The position numbers and the translations under genes are program-made. Shown here piece by piece: positions 13,977-18,029 of a stretch of DNA of 18,029 nucleotides (within the stretch, counting starts at the first letter, position 1; each line of letters begins with the position of its first letter). The notes beneath the pieces were generated by a model. That model was not told the DNA's origin. It did no database searches and was given only the letters and a program-made list of their open reading frames with translations. Source of the DNA: Candidatus Moraniibacteriota bacterium (GTDB taxonomy: Bacteria > Patescibacteriota > Minisyncoccia > Moranbacterales > GCA-2747515); NCBI GenBank assembly GCA_030592425.1, contig JAUVJK010000011.1, positions 1 to 18,029 on the forward strand. The letters run 5' to 3'.

Positions 13977-14018
13977 ACACTGAGCAAGCTCTCACTTTTT
14001 GAGAGCGAGTCGAAGTGT
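13977..14018. repeat. Imperfect palindrome abutting the 3' end of tRNA-Tyr
   Basis: ACACTGAGCAAGCTCTCA (13977-13994) and TGAGAGCGAGTCGAAGTGT (14000-14018) pair with a perfect 7-bp inner stem (GCTCTCA/TGAGAGC), a mismatched middle and an AGTGT outer stem; the loop is CTTTT. The outer edge reaches the discriminator base of tRNA-Tyr, so the element begins exactly where the tRNA ends. Confidence 0.6.
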
Positions 14019-14100
14019 GGGCCGGGAGGGATTCGAACCCCCGTAGTCCGAAGACGACAGATTTACAGTCTGCTGCGATTGACCACTCCGCCACCGACCC
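14018..14100 (-). tRNA. tRNA-Tyr (anticodon GTA)
   Basis: An 83-nt class II tRNA with a long variable arm. Acceptor GGGTCGG/CCGGCCC, D arm with GTGGTCAA, anticodon stem CAGA/TCTG with loop CTGTAAA, variable arm GTCTTCGGAC, T arm GGGGG/CCCTC with loop TTCGAAT, discriminator A. No encoded CCA. Confidence 0.96.
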
Positions 14101-14180
14101 TGGTAATATATCAAATATATAAAATAAAAGATAAAAGATAAAAGATCTTTTTGATATTATCTTTTTCATTTTTAATCTGA

Positions 14181-14266
14181 TATGAGCCACCTGTCAGACT
14201 CGCCTTGCACCGCTAAAGGGTGCATGGCGCCCAAAACCCTTCAGTGGTTTTCGGGCGAACTGACGA
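14181..14266 (-). pseudogene. Truncated tRNA-Thr copy with a palindromic insert in the T-loop
   Basis: 14181-14202 is identical to 14315-14336 (22 nt: 3' flank, acceptor strand and half of the T arm of tRNA-Thr TGT), and 14258-14266 is identical to 14337-14345 (9 nt, other half of the T arm). Between them lies a 55-nt insert (14203-14257), placed between T-loop positions 55 and 56 exactly as in the Trp fragment. The insert folds as two hairpins: TGCACC/GGTGCA, and CGCCCAAAACC with GGTTTTCGGGCG (11 bp, one bulge). The rest of the tRNA is absent. The fragment lies 52 bp downstream of the intact gene. Confidence 0.85.
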
Positions 14267-14318
14267 AGGTAGCACTATGTATCGTAAAACAATATCAAAA
14301 CCTTATTGCCTTACTATG

Positions 14319-14391
14319 AGCCACCTGTCAGACTCGAACTGACGACCTACTCATTACAAGTGAGTTGCTCTACCAACTGAGCTAAGGTGGC
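14319..14391 (-). tRNA. tRNA-Thr (anticodon TGT)
   Basis: A 73-nt cloverleaf: acceptor GCCACCT/AGGTGGC, D arm AGCTCAGTTGGTAGAGC, anticodon stem ACTCA/TGAGT with loop CTTGTAA, T stem GTCAG/CTGAC with loop TTCGAGT, discriminator U. No encoded CCA. It is first in the minus-strand tRNA cluster. Confidence 0.96.
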
Positions 14392-14484
14392 GCAATACCT
14401 ATTCTATATTCTTTAAAACTACTGTCAAATGTTTTCTCAGATCCTTCTTTCCATCACTACTTTTCAAATAATATTCACGTGCCT

Positions 14485-14549
14485 GCGGTTTACAAAACCG
14501 ATGCTCGGACACCTGCCTACCGGCAGGCAGGCTGTCCGCCTCTGGCGGA
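14485..14549. repeat. Composite element of three consecutive hairpins
   Basis: In order: CGGTTT-ACA-AAACCG (14486-14500); CGGACA-CCTGCC with a TACCGGCA centre and GGCAGG-C-TGTCCG (14506-14538); and TCCGCC-TCT-GGCGGA (14535-14549), which shares four bases with the previous stem. It lies in the 248-bp gap between the TPR gene and tRNA-Thr. The CCTGCCTACCGGCAGGCAGG core is of the type I recall as a common interspersed palindrome in candidate-phylum genomes. No U tract follows, so it is not a plain terminator. I see no gene in this gap. Confidence 0.65.
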
Positions 14550-14639
14550 AACTAATAACTACTATTTTATATTCTTCACATTTTCTAGCAAATACCTCTT
14601 ATATCTCATTCGTCAGAAAAACAATTTTTATTCACTTTT

Positions 14640-15344
14640 CTACTCTTCATTCCCTTCCTTGACACGTCGCTCGCGAGCGACTATGTTTCCATCAATATTT
14701 TTCTTCGTCTTTTCATGATCCTGTGCAAAACGCTTCATGATCATTTGTGCTCGTCGATTTCGTGGTTGCATCTTAAGAATTTGTTTGAAACATTGATGCG
14801 CCTCATCATAATTTTTGTGCACCAAATAGTAATCTCCAAGTTGCTCATAGGCATCAATATCGTGTGGATGATCTGCGATACGACGAACAAGATCAACTTC
14901 TTGTTCGTTATAATATTTCTTTCCTTCATGAGGGTTTTCTACATCACCACCTTGCATTGTCGACTGTTTTTGTTGTTCTTGTAACATCAAGCGTCGTCGA
15001 ACAAATGTGAGCGTTGATTTTTCGATCTCATCTTGTGTCCCTGTAGCATCTATTGATTCATCAGATAGATTTGCCATCATAGCAGCATCTTTCTTATTCT
15101 TCTTAAAGAGAGACTCTGATGATCTCTTAAGTGATTGCAATGATGTTGAGAACTTCTCTGATATACCCTTTTTTGATGGAGAACGTACAGTTGATCTCGT
15201 ATGTGGCATATGTGATTGCTTAACACTTTTTTTCTTTTGCGGCACAACAGTAAAATCAACATCCCTAGTACGACGTGCTAACAGCACAATAATCGCACCA
15301 ATACCGAGGATAATAATTAATGGCGGAACAATGAATGAGATCAT
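14640..15344 (-). CDS. Membrane-anchored TPR-repeat protein
   Basis: A 234-aa protein with one N-terminal transmembrane helix (about residues 4-23: FIVPPLIIILGIGAIIVLLA) followed by a basic stretch. A long, low-complexity polar region (about 30-140, rich in Ser, Lys, Gln) comes next, and then a TPR pair at about 150-210 with the pattern DIDAYEQLGDYYLVHKNYDE then AHQCFKQILKMQPRNRRAQ. It probably scaffolds a protein complex on the cytoplasmic face; the partner is unknown. It is third in rpsB-tsf-TPR, 38 bp after tsf, and has no visible Shine-Dalgarno. Its last 15 codons contain the palindrome at 14661-14681, which encodes VARERRV, so the natural C-terminus may have been altered by an insertion. 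Confidence 0.75.
   Translation of the reverse strand: MISFIVPPLIIILGIGAIIVLLARRTRDVDFTVVPQKKKSVKQSHMPHTRSTVRSPSKKGISEKFSTSLQSLKRSSESLFKKNKKDAAMMANLSDESIDATGTQDEIEKSTLTFVRRRLMLQEQQKQSTMQGGDVENPHEGKKYYNEQEVDLVRRIADHPHDIDAYEQLGDYYLVHKNYDEAHQCFKQILKMQPRNRRAQMIMKRFAQDHEKTKKNIDGNIVARERRVKEGNEE
14661..14681. repeat. Palindromic element inside the TPR coding sequence
   Basis: GTCGCTCGCGAGCGAC at 14666-14681 is a perfect 16-bp palindrome. Together with the five bases before it, 20 nt are identical to the minus strand of 13305-13324 beside the tRNA-Trp fragment. It is in frame in the TPR gene and adds a basic Arg-rich patch near the C-terminus. G+C content is far above the surroundings. Confidence 0.75.
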
Positions 15345-15382
15345 AGAGATCAGATAAGTATCAAGTATATTATCTATGTGTA

Positions 15383-15967
15383 TTATAACTCATAACGTAC
15401 AAACTCTTCAATCGCAATTTTTTCTCCGATTGCAGCAATCTTTTCATTAAGAAGATCTTCGATCGTTTGATCAGGATCCTTTACGAATGATTGTGTCAAA
15501 AGAGCTTGCTCTGCGCGAAATTTCTTCTCCTTCCCTTCCATGATCTGTCCGATCATTTTTTCGGGTTTTCCTTCTTCAGTAAGTTGTTCTTCCCATATCA
15601 CTCGTTCTTTTGCAACTAATGTCTCATCAACATCGCTTGGAGCAATACACGTTGGTGCTGCAGCCGTAATATGCATCGCAATATCACGTGCAAATGCCTG
15701 GAAATCTTCATTCCGCGCAACAAAGTCTGTCTCACACGCAACTTTGACCATTGCTGCGATCTTACTATTAGAATGAACATACACTGCGATCATTCCCTCA
15801 CTCGCTGTGCGACCAGCACGCTTCAGAGCTTTATCTTTTCCATTTTTTCGCAAGATATCAATTGCTATATCTTCATCTCCTTTCGCTTCATCAAGAGCTT
15901 TCTTTACATCGATAATGCCAGCACCCGTTCTTTCACGAAGATCTTTGATCTGTTCTAGTGAACTCAT
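15383..15967 (-). CDS. tsf: Elongation factor Ts, short form
   Basis: The nucleotide-exchange factor that reloads EF-Tu with GTP during translation. At 194 aa it is of the short Thermus-like type (E. coli is 283 aa). The N-terminal UBA-like domain reads IKDLRERTGAGIIDVKKALD, then ILRKNGKDKALKRAGRTASEG, then the exchange motif ETDFVARNEDF (TDFVAxN) that contacts EF-Tu. A single core subdomain follows and the C-terminus is GEKIAIEEFVRYEL. Start at 15967 gives the standard N-terminus. It lies 44 bp after rpsB, the common bacterial order. Confidence 0.97.
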   Translation of the reverse strand: MSSLEQIKDLRERTGAGIIDVKKALDEAKGDEDIAIDILRKNGKDKALKRAGRTASEGMIAVYVHSNSKIAAMVKVACETDFVARNEDFQAFARDIAMHITAAAPTCIAPSDVDETLVAKERVIWEEQLTEEGKPEKMIGQIMEGKEKKFRAEQALLTQSFVKDPDQTIEDLLNEKIAAIGEKIAIEEFVRYEL

Positions 15968-16011
15968 AGTTGTAATTATTATTTTTATTCCCGCTAGAAA
16001 GCGAAGTTATT

Positions 16012-16806
16012 TTATTTATCTTTTCCTGTTGCACCCAATTCTTTACACACAAGTGCAAGAATATATCGCAATGAGGAAATTGCATCGTCATTTGCTGGGA
16101 TCGGATAATCTGCATCAGCTGGATTACTGTTTGCATCAGCAATTGCAACTACTGGGATGTTCATTGCACGCGCCTCTTTAACTGCAAGATGATCTTCTTT
16201 GAGATCTGTGACAAAGATTGCTCCTGGGAGATCTGTCACATTCTTGATCCCACCCATTTTGCGCTCAAGCTTAGAAATTTCTTCCTTCTTTTTCATTTGC
16301 TCAAATTTTGTATATTTTTTGAGTTCTCCTTTTTCCTGTGCATCTTCCATTGTAAGAAGATAACGTGTTCGTTTACGAATATTTTTGAAGTTTGTAAATG
16401 TTCCACCAAGCCACCTCTCAACAACGTATGGATTATCTGTAGCATTTGCTGCTGAAACAACGAGATCATAGGTCTGTTTTTTTGTCCCGACAAAGAGAAC
16501 TTTTTTTCCACTGCGTCGTACATTTCCAAGAAATTTCAATGCATTCTCCATGAGAGGCACAGTCTGCGCGAGATCAATGATCGTGATCCCGTTTCGAATA
16601 CCGTAAATATAAGGATCCATTTTTGGATTGCGACGTGATTTTTGGTGTCCAAAATGAGCACCAGACTTGAGGAGAGCCTCCATTGATAGCTCTACTGAAT
16701 CAAAATCAAAATCAGCAAAGACATCTGTCTTTCTGATAGACTTCTTTTTCGACTCTTGTTTTACTTCTTCTGCATCATCTGCAGACTTCTTTTCTTCTGT
16801 TGGCAT
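16012..16806 (-). CDS. rpsB: 30S ribosomal protein S2 with charged N-terminal extension
   Basis: S2 binds 16S rRNA on the small-subunit solvent side and helps S1 docking in many bacteria. The core starts at about residue 41 (SMEALLKSGAHFGHQKSRRN), followed by MDPYIYGIRNGITIIDLAQT, GKKVLFVGTKKQ, RWLGGTFTNFKNI and FVTDLKEDHLAVKEARAMNI, and ends with DDAISSLRYILALVCKELG. The 264-aa length includes about 36 extra N-terminal residues rich in Glu and Lys (MPTEEKKSADDAEEVKQESK). The extension looks genuine because AAGGA lies 9 nt before the ATG at 16806. It heads the rpsB-tsf-TPR operon and has a strong promoter with a leader of about 200 nt. Confidence 0.97.
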   Translation of the reverse strand: MPTEEKKSADDAEEVKQESKKKSIRKTDVFADFDFDSVELSMEALLKSGAHFGHQKSRRNPKMDPYIYGIRNGITIIDLAQTVPLMENALKFLGNVRRSGKKVLFVGTKKQTYDLVVSAANATDNPYVVERWLGGTFTNFKNIRKRTRYLLTMEDAQEKGELKKYTKFEQMKKKEEISKLERKMGGIKNVTDLPGAIFVTDLKEDHLAVKEARAMNIPVVAIADANSNPADADYPIPANDDAISSLRYILALVCKELGATGKDK

Positions 16807-17013
16807 AACTTTTTTTCCTTATGAGTTAGAATATGCAGGTAATGCACCCATGTGCATCAGAGATGTGATCCTTATCAGACTGCGCCATTTTCATGACTGA
16901 GTGTGACAGGAATGGATCACGCAACCAGCATATCGTGATATTAAGTGCATTTACTACACCTCTTGTGAGGTACAATAAACACCTGTCCATAGCAAAAAAT
17001 TTGCCCATGGACT
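16807..17013 (-). promoter_or_regulatory. Structured 5' leader of rpsB
   Basis: From the predicted transcription start near 17013 to the rpsB ATG is about 205 nt without a convincing gene. Hairpins visible on the minus strand, in order: GTCCAT...ATGGAC with an inner GCAAA/TTTGC (16985-17012, right at the 5' end), ACCTC-ACAA-GAGGT (16958-16971), and ATGCAC...GTGCAT (16842-16857), followed by the AAGGA ribosome-binding site. Ribosomal protein S2 controls its own operon in enterobacteria through a leader; whether this unrelated sequence does so is inference. Confidence 0.5.
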
Positions 17014-17019
17014 TCTCAC

Positions 17020-17048
17020 AGCATATCGTACAAGTGCTCCCTTGTCAA
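17020..17048 (-). promoter_or_regulatory. Sigma-70-type promoter of rpsB
   Basis: Minus strand TTGACA at 17048-17043, a 17-nt spacer, and TATGCT at 17025-17020. The -35 box is a perfect consensus and the -10 box matches at four of six positions. Expected start is near 17013. Confidence 0.7.
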
Positions 17049-17070
17049 TTATTGCAGTGCATGCTAGACT
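17042..17070 (+). promoter_or_regulatory. Promoter of rpmE, -35 overlapping that of rpsB
   Basis: Plus strand TTGTCA at 17042-17047, a 17-nt spacer and TAGACT at 17065-17070, preceded by TGC (extended -10). The -35 hexamer covers nearly the same bases as the rpsB -35 on the other strand, so the two polymerases should compete. The leader to the rpmE ATG would be about 75 nt. Confidence 0.5.
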
Positions 17071-17152
17071 AATGCGGTACTATTTGAAGGAGAACGTTGC
17101 CTGTCCAGGCACTTTAATAATTCTATGATCGAGAAATTTTAACCATATTTTT

Positions 17153-17584
17153 ATGAAAAAAGATATTCACCCACAATATTATAGCGATGCTAAATTTACG
17201 TGTTCGTGTGGTGCAACACTCACTACTGGCGCGACACAAGAAGAGATCACTGTTGAAGTTTGTTCACAGTGCCATCCTTTTTATACAGGCAAACGCAAAG
17301 TAGTTGATGCAACAGGACGTGTTGACCGCTTCAAGAAACTTTCACAAAAAGCAGACAAAAAGAAAGGTTTGCGCAAGAACATCAAATCAAAAGAACAAAA
17401 ACGCAAAGAAAAAGAGGATCGCACACTAGAAAAAACAATTCCCACGAAAAAAGAGGAGACTAAAGAAGTAAAGAAAGCTCAGCCAAAGACAACGAAGAAA
17501 GCTGTAGCAAAGAAAACGACAGAAAAAGAAGTAACGAAGAAAGCAAAGGAAAAAACACCTTCAAAAGAAAAGAAGTCCGCATAA
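17153..17584 (+). CDS. rpmE: 50S ribosomal protein L31, zinc form with lysine-rich tail
   Basis: L31 sits at the central protuberance and helps bridge the subunits. Residues 1-65 match the bacterial family: MKKDIHPQYY, then Cys17 and Cys19 (TCSCGATL), Cys37 and Cys40 (EVCSQCHPFYTGKRKV), and GRVDRFKKL. All four zinc-binding cysteines are present. Typical L31 ends near residue 70. This one continues to 143 with a low-complexity Lys/Thr/Glu tail that looks disordered and probably binds rRNA. It is the only plus-strand gene in the window and diverges from rpsB. No strong Shine-Dalgarno precedes the ATG. A strong terminator starts at its stop codon. Confidence 0.96.
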   Translation: MKKDIHPQYYSDAKFTCSCGATLTTGATQEEITVEVCSQCHPFYTGKRKVVDATGRVDRFKKLSQKADKKKGLRKNIKSKEQKRKEKEDRTLEKTIPTKKEETKEVKKAQPKTTKKAVAKKTTEKEVTKKAKEKTPSKEKKSA

Positions 17585-17616
17585 TATAAAACCCGCCATC
17601 ACGGCGGGTTTTATAT
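17584..17616. terminator. Rho-independent terminator, bidirectional, between convergent genes
   Basis: ATATAAAACCCGCC (17584-17597) and GGCGGGTTTTATAT (17603-17616) pair perfectly (14 bp) around ATCAC. The stem has a G+C core with A and T runs outside, so it works in both directions. It serves rpmE on the plus strand and probably the minus-strand membrane gene ending at 17669. Confidence 0.9.
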
Positions 17617-17668
17617 TTGTCTAAAAGCAATTCTTTATCTCCGACAAAATACACTTACCTACGCAAGA

Positions 17669-18028
17669 TCATTCTTGCGTATCCATTTCGATCCCTTTGT
17701 CACTCTTAAAAAGCGCATGCCCTGAAACGACAAAAATGATAACGTAAGCAATCAATCCATATGCGCATGTTGGCAAGATTAACGCTGATGTCACACCGCC
17801 CATGATCTCGACAGTAGCGAAATAGAGAGAGAAAAGACTACCAATAATTGCCACACTGAAGATCACTTTGAGGATCTTTGTCTGACACGTTTTCTTTTTA
17901 TGAAAAAGTAATACACTTGATCCGATCAGAAGGATCGTGAACATCACGAAACCATAAATGCATGTTGGCAAGCCGAGGAAATAGGAACACGATGTATCAA
18001 GAGCACATTCTTTATTGAAAACTTTCAC
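17669..18028 (-). CDS. Small three-helix membrane protein, VKOR-like motifs (possibly partial)
   Basis: A 119-aa product from a GTG at 18028; because the window ends one base later, the true start may lie beyond it. There are three hydrophobic helices (about 22-42, 54-75, 84-104). The segment SCSYFLGLPTCIYGFVMF resembles the Cys...Ser...GxPxxxxG pattern at the start of vitamin K epoxide reductase-like quinone-linked oxidoreductases. The segment ALILPTCAYGLIAYVIIF lies where their active CxxC helix would be, but only Cys88 is present there. Cysteines are at 8, 14, 23, 48 and 88. The motif LPTCxYG occurs twice, at 20-26 and 85-91, suggesting an internal repeat. It could be a divergent redox membrane protein. 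Assignment is tentative. Confidence 0.6.
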   Translation of the reverse strand: MKVFNKECALDTSCSYFLGLPTCIYGFVMFTILLIGSSVLLFHKKKTCQTKILKVIFSVAIIGSLFSLYFATVEIMGGVTSALILPTCAYGLIAYVIIFVVSGHALFKSDKGIEMDTQE

Positions 18029-18029
18029 A

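Noticed and set aside
13947..14141. Plus-strand open frame reading GPGGIRTPVVRRRQ
   Set aside because: It is the antisense of tRNA-Tyr; GGIRTP-type peptides are a well-known false gene product of tRNA complements.
14429..14662. Plus-strand open frame with LPTGRQAVRLWRK
   Set aside because: It is translated from the triple-hairpin repeat and flanking A+T-rich DNA, has no ribosome-binding site and no protein-like character outside the repeat.
16826..17008. 60-aa frame upstream of rpsB on the minus strand
   Set aside because: It lies within the structured rpsB leader, has no Shine-Dalgarno and the peptide has no recognisable pattern.

Overview
The window reads as chromosomal DNA from an A+T-rich bacterium of the Candidate Phyla Radiation (Patescibacteria), most likely a Parcubacteria-type lineage. 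This is inference from several traits: a short Thermus-like EF-Ts (194 aa), a phosphoglycerate kinase of only 356 aa, L31 and S2 with charged lysine-rich extensions, tRNAs without an encoded CCA end, weak or absent Shine-Dalgarno sequences at many starts, and small palindromic inserts of the kind I associate with these genomes. Nearly everything lies on the minus strand; only rpmE is on the plus strand.

Layout, left to right (transcription mostly right to left): 1-2379 holds lower-glycolysis genes (5' part of eno, a YihX-like HAD phosphatase, pgk). 2456-5919 holds cell envelope and chromosome segregation genes (mraY, a D,D-carboxypeptidase, scpB, scpA), the last three overlapping. 5989-10512 holds an MFS transporter, aspS and hisS. 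10708-13149 holds a 7-TM-type orphan sensor histidine kinase and a stand-alone C39-like cysteine peptidase, each with its own extended -10 promoter and palindrome. 13187-14391 is a tRNA cluster (Thr-TGT, Tyr-GTA, Thr-GGT, Trp-CCA) with a frameshifted GIY-YIG gene inside it. 14640-16806 is a rpsB-tsf-TPR translation operon. rpmE diverges from rpsB at 17153. A small membrane protein closes the window.

The most unusual part is the tRNA cluster. Downstream of both tRNA-Trp and tRNA-Thr(TGT) lies a second, 5'-truncated copy of the same tRNA's 3' end. In both truncated copies a palindromic insert (23 and 55 nt) sits at exactly the same place, between T-loop positions 55 and 56. The Trp fragment directly abuts a perfect 48-bp palindromic terminator. 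Other palindromes crowd the cluster, and one motif (20 nt identical) recurs inside the 3' end of the TPR coding sequence. I read this as a family of tiny palindromic, tRNA-targeted insertions or the scars of integrative elements. No mobilising enzyme is visible in the window except, speculatively, the broken GIY-YIG gene.

The metabolic and information genes look like ordinary functional housekeeping. rpsB has a strong promoter (TTGACA, 17-bp spacer, TATGCT) whose -35 box overlaps that of the divergent rpmE promoter, and a structured leader of about 200 nt that could serve autogenous control.
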